Below, piece by piece: positions 43,198-56,172 of a stretch of 64,000 bases of DNA. The position numbers and the translations under genes are program-made. Every line of letters starts with the position of its first letter. The first letter of the stretch is position 1. A model generated the notes under the pieces. That model had not been told where the DNA came from, made no database searches, and was given only the letters and a program-made list of their open reading frames with translations. The DNA is from Pteria penguin (taxonomy: Eukaryota; Mollusca; Bivalvia; Pterioida; Pteriidae), in NCBI GenBank assembly GCA_035048485.1, contig CM068583.1:22853341-22917340 (forward strand). Direction: 5' to 3'.

Positions 43198-43402
43198 AAT
43201 TTTCAGTCATGAAATTTTGTAAATCACTCTAAAATTAAGGAGTATCACCCTCAGGCATAGCTCTGTCAGAATGATTCTTTGGCACACTTTTTCGGCCTCT
43301 TTGGTTTTAACTGTGCTCTTCTTATATTTATATATTATTAGAATTCCAATCATTCGACCATGTGTATCACTGAAGAGACATAAGTTTTTGAAATGCAATC
43401 AG
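43198..43402 (-). repeat. Dispersed repeat (minus), shared with 45735
   Basis: On the minus strand: gcatttcaaaaacttatgtc, then tcttcagtgatacacatggt, then gaatgattggaattct. The same blocks lie on the plus strand near 45735-45830. Confidence 0.65.
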
Positions 43403-43479
43403 CTGGTGCACAAAATTATATATAATCTTAGATATTCTCTAAGATATTAATTCTAAGTAAATAGGATATGACACGTAAA

Positions 43480-43560
43480 ATTATAGATAAGTGGCCGGGC
43501 AAGCAAGCGTCCCTGCTTGCTAACCACGAGCTTAAACGTGAAAATTATCATTAAGCTTAC
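43480..43560 (+). repeat. Outlying copy of the 85-bp repeat
   Basis: tagataagtggccgggcaag, then gcttgctaaccacgagctta, then aacgtgaaaatta, related to the array at 43938-44185. Confidence 0.6.
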
Positions 43561-43937
43561 CATTGGTTACCAGTTTCATCTGACTATATCCTTGAAATGA
43601 AAAGTCTCTAAGTCGTAGTCTGTGTACTCATTTGCAGTATTTTAAACAAGCGTTGAAAAGTAATTTAGATTTATATAGAGAAATCTTGTAAATTAGATTG
43701 TCTTTAAAACTTTAACCACTAGTGAGCTTAACCAGCGGTAATAGTTTCGAACAACTGGCCCCTGACAGATAAATCTCAAATTGGTTTTCATTTTTCATTT
43801 CTTTATTCCTTATGTCAAATGACACATCGGTTACATGATATTACACTTTATAAAATATATACAATATGTACAAGGTCAACAGAACATAATATAGAATGGG
43901 AGTGAACAGATATCATATTGGAATTATATATATGATT

Positions 43938-44185
43938 AGAGATAAGTGGTCGAAATAGAAAGCATCTCCTGTTGGCTCACCACGGCCGTAAACGTAAAAA
44001 TTACCCGATTAATCTCGAGTAAAAGATAAGCTGTTGAGGAAGCAAACGTCTCCTGTTGGCTAACCAAGGCCGTTAACATAAAAGATACCAGATAAAATCT
44101 CGATTTAGAGATGAGTGGGCGGAGAAGCAAGCGTCTCCTTCTGGCTAACCACTGATGTAAACGTAAAGATGACTTGATAAATCGC
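43938..44185 (+). repeat. About 85-bp tandem repeat, three diverged copies
   Basis: Copies begin near 43938, 44022 and 44107, each with agata(a/g)gtgg or similar, then gtctcctgttggct(a/c)acca and aacgtaaa. Moderately diverged. Confidence 0.8.
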
Positions 44186-45056
44186 TAAATCATTATTATA
44201 AAATGTCGTTTTCCTGAATAGTGAAATAAAATAGAAAAATAATATTTTTCGCACTGTCATCTTATTTTACATGGAAATTAGAGATTCCCTCCTTCAATTT
44301 TTCATTTTATATTCACATTAACAGTTTATGGATATGTTAAATGTTTAAAAAAGCTTTTCCGTTTTACGTGACCTAAATGAAATAAGTATCTCAAAGTCAT
44401 TTCTGAAAACAAATTCCACGCCTTTTGTTTTCCATAACTGTTATACTTATTCGGGAGATGTTCATACAGCCTGTAATTAATGCATTTAAGCGTCTGAGAA
44501 AAGCTGCGATTCATTTTCATTAATACATTCGGTCCCGAGAGAACTGGGGAGTAAAAACAGCAGCTTTAAATCACAAATAGTATTAAATCATGAACAACAT
44601 TCATTTATAGCACACCACAGGAACAATTAACAGAGTGATTCTCATTCATACTGTTCGAGCGTTTCAAATGGAAATTCCAATGATAATCCGTTTTATATTT
44701 GTACAATGATATTTCATTGCAGATGTCTAGCAGAAAGTGTGTTCGTTTATCAATGATGGGATATTGTATTTAGCATACTGGAAATGAAGGTCTTCTCAAT
44801 TTCAAGAGTTCTGAGAGCCCAGCAAGTAAAATAACGAACCTCAAACTCTCATTATTATTAAAAACTTGATCAGGTCATCTGCATTAAGTGTCCGTAGGCT
44901 GAATTTTCTTGAACAGTTTGCTACATCAGGAATTATAAGATGTATTCTTCTATGTACGGTTTATCGACATTAAATTTTGATGATCACTTATTCTTTATAT
45001 GTTCTAGAATATGTGATACTTTTCACAAAACATGCCATAAGAGAATCAAGTTTCAT
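44186..45056. other. AT-rich sequence without recognised feature
   Basis: No gene, repeat or motif that I can support. Confidence 0.4.
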
Positions 45057-45160
45057 GAACTCCCCCCCCCCCTTTCCACCTCCGGAAAATCGAACGTGTA
45101 CCACCACCACCGCCGCGAACAAAGCGCTTAACCACTACACCAAGTCTACCGCATCTGATG
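45057..45160 (-). mobile_element. Degenerate SINE family B head
   Basis: Minus strand: cttggtgtagtggttaagcg (A box) followed by a GTGGTGGTGG-type run and a degraded B box. Only the tRNA-like head is left. Confidence 0.55.
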
Positions 45161-46567
45161 GAAACAAGAACATTTGTGTAATGACGACAAATGAGGAGAA
45201 TACGTCGCATTTAAAGATTGGTATAAAATTATCAAACGAATGAGTACTTCCACGTCATATGTTTTGTTTATTAAACAATCTTGTCCCAATATAAGCAACA
45301 TTAACTATATTCTCTTTTCTAAATGGAGGGGTTAAAGAAGAAATCTTGAACAATTTTCCTTCATCCGCCAGTGTAAAAATTGCATAAGGTAGGTAATGTT
45401 TGGTGAGGAACACAGCGTCCGTTCTGTGATGTCTCCATGTATCGCGTGATAACCCAAACGATGACAAATTGTCGTTACTTCCGGTGCGTAGTAATCTTGT
45501 TCTGCTATCAATAACCAAATAACGTCAATGATGAACGCATGACACTGCGGTCACGACAGCTAGAGCGTGCATATGTAATGTTTTAAAACTGGAAACCTGG
45601 AAAATATCGAACAAGAAAATAATGATATATATATATCTTCCACATCTTTAAGTAGATTTAAAATGACATTAATATTGCATAATGTGTTGAATGTCAGTAT
45701 ATATGTAGAACATATATACCTTATAATTTAGTGCACCATATGCGCATTTCAACAACTTATGTCTCCTCAGTGATGCTCGTGGCCAAATGATTGGAATTCT
45801 CAAAATATATGAATAGAACCTCTTGGTCGGAACCATGCATGCTACAGATTAAACTACGCCGGTTCCTTACTTTGGAAATATTGCACTAATAGAGGTATTT
45901 TACATGGATAACTATTTCCTGAACATGACTTTCACTAAGAAAAAAACAAACAAACCAAATAAGAAAAAAATATGATAATAAAATAAAATAAAATAATGAT
46001 ATAATAAAATAAAATAAAATTAGAAAGAAACCCTATGACACAACTGGAGAATATGTCCAGATCCCTGTTTGACTTGCTGCCAACATCGTTATTCAATATA
46101 ATTCAATGGAGAATTATGCGCAGTCAATAATCTAAGCCAAACGAAATAAAAATCCAAAATAGAAGATAGGATCAATCAATTCATTTTGTATCTATTACAT
46201 GTTATAATGTTCTACAAATATTTGTCTTTACATTGATTAGTATAGTGATATATTCATTTTACGAGATCTCGGTTATTACACGGTGATCTATAGTTTAACA
46301 TCTAATGCCACGTGCGACATTATTGACCAATCAGAATATCTCATGTAGTACCATGACGTATTTATCAATGATTTAAGGAACGACCCGTATACAAATTTGT
46401 TACGCCTACCATCAAATACAGTCAGTGACGTCAAGGTAGTCGACATATACAGAAAAAATATATCCAATTTTTACTGGATCACTTATAGAATTCAGGCGCG
46501 GATTTTGAATGTTTTGTACATTTCGGAAATTGTATTATATTGTAACAATGGTTGGAGCGCGGTATGA
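45161..46567. other. Intergenic; dispersed repeat near 45735-45835
   Basis: caccatatgcgcatttcaac, then gtctcctcagtgatgctcgt, then gccaaatgattggaattctc is the plus copy of the element at 43198-43402. The rest holds nothing recognised. Confidence 0.45.
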
Positions 46568-46745
46568 AAGGTTGGTTGGTTGGTTGATTGGTGTTTACGT
46601 CGCTTTCAACAATATTTCAGTTATATCGCGACATGGAAGCAGGAGGTAACCAACCTCTTAAACATAGTGGCGCAATCCGGGAATCGAACCCGGATCTTCG
46701 GCGCCGCAAGCCAAGCGCTTAACCACTACACCAAGCCTGCCCCTC
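46568..46745 (-). mobile_element. tRNA-derived SINE, family B
   Basis: Nearly identical to 3706-3882, including the (GGTT)n flank on the plus strand and the gcgcttaaccactacaccaa head (minus-strand A box). Such high identity suggests recent family activity. Confidence 0.88.
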
Positions 46746-46861
46746 GGTATGAAAGGACATAGTTATACAAGTCAGTATGTCAAATATGAAAGAAACAGAT
46801 GCTTTGTCACCTTGGTACTCATTAAGGAACACTAAAGAAATTTCTGGAGGACTCCTGGATA

Positions 46862-47028
46862 CCCGTGGTGAGACCAAGTGCCCGGTGCCCGTGGTGAGAC
46901 CAGGTGCCCATGATGAGACCTGATGCCCGTGATGAGACCAGATGCTCATGATGAGACCACATGCCCATGATGAGCCCAGATGCCCATGATGAGACCAGAT
47001 GCCCATGGTGATACCTGATGCCCGTGAA
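46862..47028 (-). repeat. 19-bp minisatellite, eight copies
   Basis: Unit cccatgatgagaccagatg, with one 7-bp spacer (cccggtg) after the first unit. On the minus strand each unit reads (a/c)tggtctcatcatggg, overlapping the GGCACCTGGTCTCACC core of other repeats here. Confidence 0.9.
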
Positions 47029-47368
47029 TTATAACTGTCTCCTGCTTGGTTATCCACAACCACATGCCGATGAGATAAGAATCGTATTGGGAGTGGTTTG
47101 GTTGTTGAAGACTTCGTTTTTGTATAATATTTTTAATACACTTTAACGCAAATACAGTTTTTGGTGAATAAAATGTCTCAGAAATACAATTTTAAAGGAA
47201 AGATAGGACATTGGAAGCACATAAAACTGGACTAAAATCCAATCAATATAACTATTATAATACGTGCTTTTGAACAAGTGTGATAAACCGATTCGGATAG
47301 TAAAATGTTAATGTTGTTTAATGCCTTTTTGCATGGTCTTCGTCAACCACCGTTAATAATTTCTTTTT

Positions 47369-47463
47369 ATATTATATTATATTACATTATATTATATTAT
47401 ATTATATTATATTATATTATATTATATTATATTATATTATATTATATTATATTATATTATATA
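47369..47463 (+). repeat. (TATTA)n pentanucleotide microsatellite
   Basis: About 95 bp of ATATT units with one interruption near 47384. Confidence 0.95.
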
Positions 47464-48329
47464 TTTGTGTGTTTGTTGTTTCATATCTCGCCAAAATTAT
47501 TTAACTTTAATATACAGAGACGGCACCTACCTGTTGTTGCTGTTGTTGTCATACCGTACATATATTACACTGTACATTGTTTAATGGTACAGGTAAATTA
47601 TTGTTAACTTGAGATAAGCAAACAGATCTAATCTGAAAAAAGATTTAGATCACCACACCAAATGTGATATTAAATTATGGATATGTAACATATGACAGTA
47701 AAATGAAAGGAATCATCTCTTGAAGTAAAATCGTTAAGTATTTGCGATAAATTGCTTTATGACTAAATCAAAGTCTCTAAAGAAGGAGAAGGTAAACATT
47801 TTGAGAACCATCTTTGCGCATGTCTCTGAATAAACAAAGCCTTGTGTTATGCTAAGAAAAATTTCATCCAGTAAACTGACAAAGCATGGGCGGATACAGC
47901 GGTTTTAGAATGGGGTCAACAACCTTAGAATATTTACTAATCTGAAACAAAGGGATCAGGGTTTTTGTTTCAAAAATTAATAAACATAACATTTGGTATT
48001 TTCGATTTGTGGAGTTGTATTTCAAAGGAAAATATTGCCGAAATCCGGGGTCTTCCCCTAAGTCTTGCAGTATAACATAAAAATTCCCGATGAATGAAAT
48101 AAAATCCAGTCAACCTCTAACGTAATCAATTCTTGCTGGTTTAAGGGAGACATGTTGAGTCCTGATATTGCGCTGACTGTATAAATGGTACTCACAAGCT
48201 TTTATGAGGCCAGCTTCATTGCTAATGTTTTCTTAATTCCAATATAAAACGCTGTCGATATCTTTTGATTAGACAAACAGCACTTATTTATCAGTGGGAA
48301 ATCGACCGTGTTGTTTTAGGCTTCGTCTA
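47464..48329. other. AT-rich sequence without recognised feature
   Basis: No coding signal or repeat recognised. Confidence 0.4.
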
Positions 48330-48608
48330 GTCTCCCATTGGATAGGACCGAGATGTCACGAATATGACGTTGTATATTGTCTATAAATATTGATAGGTTT
48401 GCTTCTCCAATTAAACAGTCGTCAAACGCAGGAGCGGAAGCACAGCTTTTATCAACTGATCACGTGACAAAGCTTACAACTTCCGAATCTCTTGTTATTT
48501 GTTAGGTCGGTTTGAGTAGAGACAGTTAGTCGGTGGCTCTATACAAAGTAATGGGAAATTCTACAAAATGATGTCATGGAAATGAAAACAAATTTCTTTT
48601 CCAATCAG
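48330..48608 (+). promoter_or_regulatory. Possible core promoter and first exon
   Basis: Inverted CCAAT box (attgg, 48337-48341), TGACGT (48365-48370), TATA-like ctataaatat (48381-48390), E-box CACGTG (48461-48466), then a less AT-rich stretch ending in a strong donor, AATCAG/gtaagt at 48608/48609. The last ATG before it (48576) opens MEMKTNFFSNQ through the donor. No downstream exon could be linked in the remaining 15 kb, so this is a hypothesis only. Confidence 0.25.
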
Positions 48609-51280
48609 GTAAGTTTTTATGATTAAATTGTGTTTCCTGCTCTTTGATGTGTGACATCGTGAAAGGCATCTTAATTTGTTTTATGTAAATGGGTATGATT
48701 ATTTAATTTCATAAAACCTGAAATTTTTAAGAGGCAAAAAATAATTTTGTTAAATGATCGATGAAATGATTTGTTTCTAATATCAAGAAATTGATTGTGG
48801 ACATTCAAATTTTGGATAAATATTAAAGTATTTAATTAAATGTTTTATACATATGTAAATATCGAATTCAATGTTAAGGTGCATTTTAAACGTGACTCAA
48901 TAACTTACTAATTTATACTATACCCTTGATTCTCAAACCGAGTTTTCTTCTCTATTACTGTCATATAGTGTGAAAAATAACTCCAACTGTTATTAACAGC
49001 ATTCTTCTTTACTTATTGTACCTCTCTTTGGGGGGGGGGGGGTGGAAGGGGCTGGGATTGGTTAATTATTTGTTGTTGTTTTTGGGGTTTTTTTATCAAT
49101 GCATTTAAACACCAAACTTACTTATATAAAAGCGGCAGCGTTGAAAGTCCACGGAGTGCCTGAAAAAAATGTTTACCGATTTTCAGCAGTTAACACACCT
49201 GTAGATTTTCACCCTAGACAAACTCAAATTTAACGCAGAATTTGTAAATATCATTTACTTTCATTTTATTTTCCTCAAATGGTTCAATTCTTCGTTGAAA
49301 TAATAGCATTTCCAGGTACATCAAAGTTGTAATGAATTTAGCTTCGATATTTCGTTTTTTTATTTCATGTAAATAATTATCTAATAGCATTGATTTGTGG
49401 AAATACAACTCAGCAAAATTCCAATTATATAAGTGACCTTTATTTTTCTTTGCTAATACATATACATTACAGAAGTATACTGAAATTAGATCTTCTCCGG
49501 AAATCTTGTAGGTCACATGACACGATTTACAGACCATATATCTGAGAGATTACGATGATTTCAATGCATCGCTTAAGGGCTAGTGGGCAATGGCACATTA
49601 TAATTAAGTATTTCTGGTCTATGCAGATGGCCGTCAGAATGTGAAATATAGTGAAACATTCTACACATTTCATTCATTCATTCATTTCATACCGTTCCCT
49701 ATGATGAAAAGATAAAAACAACTGGAAATTAAACAATAAACGGACTTGTTGTTCCACTGGCACTCAGTCACCTCGACTGCCTCCTGTCTATACCATAATG
49801 CATATACATGTACAAAAATAGAAATGAATGTATTATAGTTCACAATTAACATATTTTAAAGTCGCAAGCGATGAAAATCAAGCATTAAACATTTCCAGCT
49901 GTGAAATTAAGTGAAAGTTTTCATTTTCGACTTTATGAATTTTTTTGTGCCGGCTTCATCACCTATTAGATTTAATTTATGCCGGCTAAGCTAGCTTTAA
50001 TGGCATTTCTCGTTAAAATCCCTCATCGATCGTTGGTTAAACATGGAATTTGTGACAATCGTCTTTTTGTAACGTAACCAATAAATATATTTCCATACAT
50101 TAACAAGAGTGCCCGTGATCAATATGCGGTCAATATCTCCTACACTGATTACATAGATGATTTGCCAACATGTCAAAAGTGTTAATCAAAATAGGCACAT
50201 CTGTTCTTTGTGTATGGATACGACTTAAAATAATATGCCAAAGGAACAAACAAATCAACCAACCTTTTCCCACAAATGTTCACAAAGTGATATCTAATGC
50301 AATAGAACCGAATATAGACGCCAATATACAGTCTGTTGCGAGTATGACTCCTATTGTTCCGAGCATGACTTCCATTGTATGGAACTATACAAAACCATTA
50401 TCTGTCATTATAATTAAACTGAGTCAAATCGATCTTATAAAAGAAACAAATGCAGAAAGTTTATAACATTGTCTAAAGTTTAAATCATTATTATCTTTAT
50501 TATCAAATGTGTAAAAACAGAAACAACAATACCCCCCCCCCAAAAAAAAAAACCCCCAACAACAATAACAGCAAAGAAAAGAAACAACCCCCCCACAACC
50601 CAACAACAACACCTAAACAAAATGAAAACAACTAACAAGCAAATCAAACATACATAAAAAGGACCACATGGCTTATGTGATCACCTTTGTTAATTTAAAA
50701 CTGAATTTAAGAAATAACACAACATCAAAAGATCAAGTGCAAAATGGTATACAATTTGGAAAAGATGAAAAATATAAGCATGCAGGGATGTTATAAAAAT
50801 TTCTTCTATTCAAACATAAGATATAACATCAGGCCATCGTGATAATAATTGATTTGATGTTTAAACAATGGACTGAATAAGTATTTACGCAGTGACTAAA
50901 GTGATTTCCCACTATATGGCGCCAGACCCAGAACCAGTTTTTGTGTTATATACCGCTCTATGTATAAGTACGCGCATATTCAATTCCCAAGTCACTCAGT
51001 ATTTGTTAAATCAGTAGAGTGCATTAATCTCTGATTGATTATTTATAAAACAGGTATAGAACATTAGTATACAAATATTGACTCCACTGAGTAACTTTAC
51101 ACAACATTGTATCATTCGGGATTCATTTACTTCATCAGCATATGTTACATCCTGGAGGGACGATCTAAAAGTAAGCATACTTGTCGATGTTTGTTTGCTT
51201 GTTTTTTACGTCTTAAGTTTGCCAAGATTATTCCTGTTATGTCGTGACGGTATACATACAGAATCCCAACCTATGCAGCG
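48609..51280. other. AT-rich sequence; no exon recognised
   Basis: Contains a G run near 49030, a C/A tract near 50532-50552 and frames at 49214-49537 (minus) and 50170-50466 (plus) without recognisable motifs. Confidence 0.4.
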
Positions 51281-51430
51281 TTGTGAGGGATCTTAAATTA
51301 CGTGCCAAGGGCTATCATAAAACGGGACCTCGGGTTTTACCTTCTCATCCAAAAGACAGGACACAGACAAGCCACAGGTGGGATTCCAACCCAGTACGTA
51401 TCGGCCATAGGTCGAGCACGCATCCGACTT
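51281..51430 (-). mobile_element. Degenerate SINE family A copy
   Basis: Minus strand: B-box remnant gggttggaatcccacctgtg, then tgtcctgtcttttggatgag, then cgaggtcccgttttatgata and gatccctcac. Head and tail are eroded. Confidence 0.65.
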
Positions 51431-51825
51431 TGCTATGGCGACTTTGTTTTTATGTACGTTCGTTCTGTGTGCTTGCTGCATAACGGGAATCAACCCATTT
51501 TTTTTGTTAAAGGAAATACTGTAAATTTTTATAATTCACACAAACAGTTTAAATTGAAGCATGGAACTGAGAAGACATGTTAATTGACAGTCATTAGAAT
51601 GATTCTGACGTTTAGTGATTACATTTTCATGTATGGGAAATATTTGCTATATGTTAGTGAAAAAACACCCGTTTTGAACCCGGTCCGGATGTTAATCCCC
51701 AGCAACCTGGCCACTTCCGGTGCGTATAAGGCAGAGAAACCGTGTTTATGATATTCTATACTTATATAATGTACATGTATATTAATTTAACGGCAAACAT
51801 CATTCGGAATTCCTCGCCATTTAAA

Positions 51826-52068
51826 AATTTTAAAAACTTTATTTTACAACGATTAAGAAACAAGTTAACAACTTATATAAATCTTGCTCGTTGGCACAGA
51901 TCTTGGCGTATGGGTGTCGTTTGTATGGGAGGAAACCGGAGTACTCGGAGAAAACCCACGAAGCCAGGTTGGTGACAGCCCCACCATCTCACGTACCACA
52001 CCGGGAATCGAACCCGGTCGCATTGGTGAGAATCGAGCGCGCTACCAACTGCGCTACCTCGCCCTTTA
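51826..52068 (-). mobile_element. tRNA-derived SINE, family C
   Basis: Minus strand: head ggcgaggtagcgcagttggt (A box), B box gggttcgattcc, then cggtgtggtacgtgagatgg, gtgggttttctccgagtact, ccggtttcctcccatacaaa, and a 3' end gttgtaaaata. A truncated copy lies at 57923-58098. Confidence 0.85.
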
Positions 52069-52429
52069 CTGATACCTGTTGAAAATGCGAGGTAGTTCCG
52101 AATGAGCAAACAAAAATATTTAAAATTACGCCCGCTGTGTACGAAAATGACCGATTTTTAATTATTCACACAGAATATGTCTTTTCCTTCTATTGGTATT
52201 TCCACCAGTACAACTGTGAGAAAATAGTTTAATATATTGAAAGGACTTACATGAAAGGATAATAAGTGACGTGTCACAAGCAGACCTGATGCGTTGTATC
52301 GGAATTCTCGCGTGTCCGCCAACGCTGGCTCGGGTGCGATGCTTTGTTACCATCACACAAGCTGATACATTATCTTTCGATTTATGCGGTTATTATAATT
52401 AGATTACATTTAGCAAACACTTTAATATT

Positions 52430-54840
52430 CAAATTTAAATTCAAATTCATTTATTGGCATTAAACAAATGTTCATAGCCATCAATACAAAAGATAAATGT
52501 AAATAATTTGCAACATATTGCCAGAGAGCATATATATGTATATATATAGACTATAAAGAAATATTCAATAATGATGCTATGTTTCAACGCTGTGTTAATA
52601 AATCGAATTAGTTTTAACTGCTTTCATTTAGAAGATATATTTAACAAAGATTTTAATTTAGTTACATTAGGCCAATGACAATAATATTTTGGTAAAAACG
52701 CTCTTCGTATATCATTATATACATGACACACAAGCAAAAAGTGGCATTCATTTTCAATAACATTTAAATTACAGCAGTTACATTTTCTATTTTCTCTATC
52801 TGACCTTCCTCTTTCGATGTTAAGATCATGTGCACTTATCCTAATTTTCTTGAGAACACAACGCAAATTTTTATTCAGAATATTATTCAAATAAGAAGAG
52901 CACAAAAAATTATCTTTAATTTGAGAAAAGACTTGTAGTTTTGGTGACATACTAATTTCATGACTCCAGTTTTGTATAAAAATATCCAAAATTCGCTGCT
53001 TTATAGCTTCATAGAAAATGCTAATAACATCTTGATTTGTCCAAAAGTCACCATATCCAATATTAAACAAACGAGTTTTAACACCTTGAGCCCAGTTATT
53101 TACAACTCTACCGCTTTCTACATCATGACGCAGTAAAGAATACATTTTGTACTGCAGCGTGTGCCTGTTACTTAAAAGTTTTAGCCAATATTTAATTACT
53201 CTGAACTGCGATTGTATTTTAAATGTGGTTCGTCCCAGTTCACCTAAAACTGCATTATTTGTTGTTGTACGTCTGACACCAAGAATATGTTTACAAACTT
53301 TCATATGAATACGCTCAATCATTTCTAAATTACAATTCAAACCCCATATTTCTGAACCATACAATAAAACTGGACTAACAACATTGTCAAATATATGAAA
53401 TATTTCCTTTATCGGTAAAACTTTTTCTTTGAAAACATTGAACAAACCATACACAGCTTTAGTGCTTTGTTCGCACAACCTTTTTATAGTATTTTTCTGT
53501 TTTCCGTTGTAATTCAATAGAACGCCTAAATACACAAAACTATTAACATTTTCGAGTTTAACACCATTATATAAAAAGGTTACATCAAGCTCTCTTGGAC
53601 TTTTTCTAAAAACAACTATTTTGGTTTTATCAATATTCACAGAAATACCAAATTCTAAACAATATTTGTGTAAACTATCCAGCAATGTTTGTAAACCAGA
53701 CACACTTTTTGAAAAAAAAAAAGAAGAACAGTGTCATCAGCATATAGTAACGAAAATAATTGAATTTTTTGTAACATGAAAGAAGCCCTTTCATTGCTAT
53801 TCTCAAAAAGATACAATAAAAGATCATTTATAAAGAGAAGAAACATTATCGGGGATAATGACTCCCCCTATTTCAAACCAGTGTATGAAAAAATCTGGCC
53901 ACTGATGGACGAATTGTACCTTATTCTTGCTTTTACAATATTATACATAGATTTAATCATATTCACAAATCGAGTAGATACACCTTGCAGAAGTAATTTG
54001 ATCCATAATTGATTTCTTGGAATTCGATCAAACGCCTTTTTAAAATCGATGAATGCTGTATATAATATTTCACCAAAGGACGTAACTTTATTGATAATAG
54101 TATGTAATAAAAATGAGCAATCAATCGGACGAAATCCGAACTGATTATCAATTAAGTTTTTCTCACATTGTGACCAAAAGTTTAATCCCTCATTCAAAAT
54201 AATAGAAAATATTTTACTGAAAATACTAATCAAAGTTATACCTCTAAAATCATTTACATTTTTAGGGTAGGATTTCTTAGGTACTGGCACGATAACACAT
54301 TCTACCCATGCCGGTGGGTAAATACCACTACAATATATATGATTAAATAACTTAGCCAGAACCTGAGAGAAAATATCCTTACATTCCAAAATATTTCTGC
54401 ACATATTTTATCTAAACCAACACTTGTGTTTCTCTTCAACTTAGATATGGCAGATTTCATATCATCTACGGAAATACAATCATCCAATATATCATTACGT
54501 ATATCATCTACAGTATCTGGCGTATACGTAAACTGATTTTCCTCATCACCTTGTCTCTGTAATAAAATTCATCAACAGAAAACTTGTTAAAAAATTATTA
54601 TTTTTGGAATTAACACGTTTTATTTCCCTCCAAAACTTTCTAGGATTTCTCTTTAGGGAGTCTGAAAGCAAAATACCCTCCTTTTGCTGATGTGAAAATT
54701 TTGCTCTCCGTTTCACTTGATAATAAATTTTTCTAATACTCAAAAATGCATTTCTGTTATCAATACTTGGATCTTTTAGATATTTATTTCGAAATGAATT
54801 AAAAATGTATTTATTGTTTACATTTTTCATTGCACTTCAC
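52430..54840 (-). pseudogene. 5'-truncated, frameshifted LINE (non-LTR retrotransposon) reverse transcriptase
   Basis: Reading from 54840 down: helical leader (KDPSIDNRNAFLSIRKIYYQ), KLKRNTSVGLDKICAEI, PPAWVECVIVPVPKKSYPKN plus DFRGITLISIFSKIF, LIDNQFGFRP, AFIDFKKAFDRIPR, then YADDTVLL (RT catalytic box), KTKIVVFRKSP, VNSFVYLGVLLNYNG (RT thumb) and a C-terminal region with CNCCNLN ... C-HFLLVCHVYND. Frame breaks occur near 54410-54480, near 53870 and at an A run (53709-53720) just after YADD. The 3' end (52430-52460) has ATGAATTTGAATTT-like repeats, as in CR1/L2/Jockey-type LINEs. Endonuclease domain missing. Dead copy. Confidence 0.85.
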
Positions 54841-56060
54841 TCTTTTCTTATTTTCATTTGAGCGTGTTCGAATCGTTTTACCAAAAACATGAAATGCGTG
54901 CTTGTACATTAAATCACTCATGGTTTGTACTACATCGTCAATACATTGTTGAATCAGTTCATATTATACTCCATTTTTCCGTTGAAAAGAAAACGATTTT
55001 AATGTTCTCAAAATTGAATTCTAACTGTATTATCGAGGACGTTTGTTACAAACACGTAAACTACACACAGAACACATACAGACATCTGAATAAAAATCAA
55101 TATGGCTAGGAGTTTCCCTTCCTTTTTTTTAAGGGTGAGGGCTTTGCGAAAAAAGTTGTTGAATATTGATAAATGCAGATTCTCCATCAAGAACCATAAC
55201 TCTTATCTGAAATACTAGTAGATGTATAAGGCAGATAGATAAATGAAACCAAATACCATTTTATTATGATTCTTTTATTTTCGTTTTTTTTTTTTACGTT
55301 TGATTAACTTGATATTGATGGATATTATGAAGCGTCAAAGCGATAATGTGTTATTATGTGTTCCTACTAAAAAGAGTGTTTAAACCAATACTTCTTGCAT
55401 GCTATGGACCATCATGTAGAGAGTCAGGTATCTGGCCGGCGGAAACTGTGCTATAATGATCTAGGTTTGACATGATATGTAGACATTGTTCTATAATTAG
55501 CAGTATGTTTTTGATATAATGGGGATTGATTCACACATTTACAAGTGACTTGATGGATAAATAACAGAATTACAATCCGTGTTATTGAAACATGCAGACA
55601 CAAGTAATGATATTACAAAATGAAATGTTTTAAGTGGTGTTTTTGGACATTATGGTGAAAGTCTCATATTTTCCTTTATTTAAAATAATTTGTTGATTTA
55701 TTAATGTTTGTAGATCTGTTTCTCAAATGGCCTTATATCAAGTTTTGTTAAGTTTTGGTTCAAACATACAATGTTTGTATTCTTACTGAGCAAATATGAT
55801 ATAGGCAATATGGCTCTATCTATATTAATTGGATTAAAGATTTACTTAAATGACAAAATACGGTGTCTTTGTTTTCATAAATGTTTCCTAGAGCTATGCC
55901 AAACATCCAGTTAATGGTGTAAAGCATGCTATATTTACAGGTGAAAATAAAAATACACTAAGAGTTTGATTGTGTCGTGTTTGTGTCATACTATGGTTAT
56001 TATGGTGACGACATCTTGCGAAACCCTTGTAAAGAAATGAAAAAAAAATGTAAACTTTTG
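54841..56060. other. AT-rich sequence without recognised feature
   Basis: No recognised gene or repeat. A T run lies near 55286-55295. Confidence 0.4.
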
Positions 56061-56065
56061 CAACG

Positions 56066-56172
56066 GATTCATCCCCAGCAGTGAGGGATCTTTCACATGC
56101 CATGTCTACCTTGGCAAGTGATCTGGGTCAGAGAGTCGGAACACCGAGGACTGACCGGGGAAACTCGAACTT
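56066..56172 (-). mobile_element. SINE family A fragment
   Basis: Minus strand: gttcgagtttccccggtcag, a diverged middle, then ggcatgtgaaagatccctca and ctgct. Central part lost. Confidence 0.55.

Noticed and set aside
45255..45518. 87-codon minus frame (MVIDSRTRLLRTGSND...)
   Set aside because: Some protein-like composition, but no recognised domain, splice sites or repeats of the frame; not enough to call a gene.
46719..47063. 114-codon minus frame with GLIMSIWSHHG-like repeats
   Set aside because: It covers the 19-bp minisatellite plus part of a SINE; the repeat length is not a multiple of three.
47305..47607. 100-codon frame with YYIIL repeats
   Set aside because: Generated by the TATTA pentanucleotide tract.
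49214..49537. 107-codon minus frame (MVCKSCHVTYKISGED...)
   Set aside because: No recognised motif, AT-rich codon use like the background, and no exon-like boundaries.
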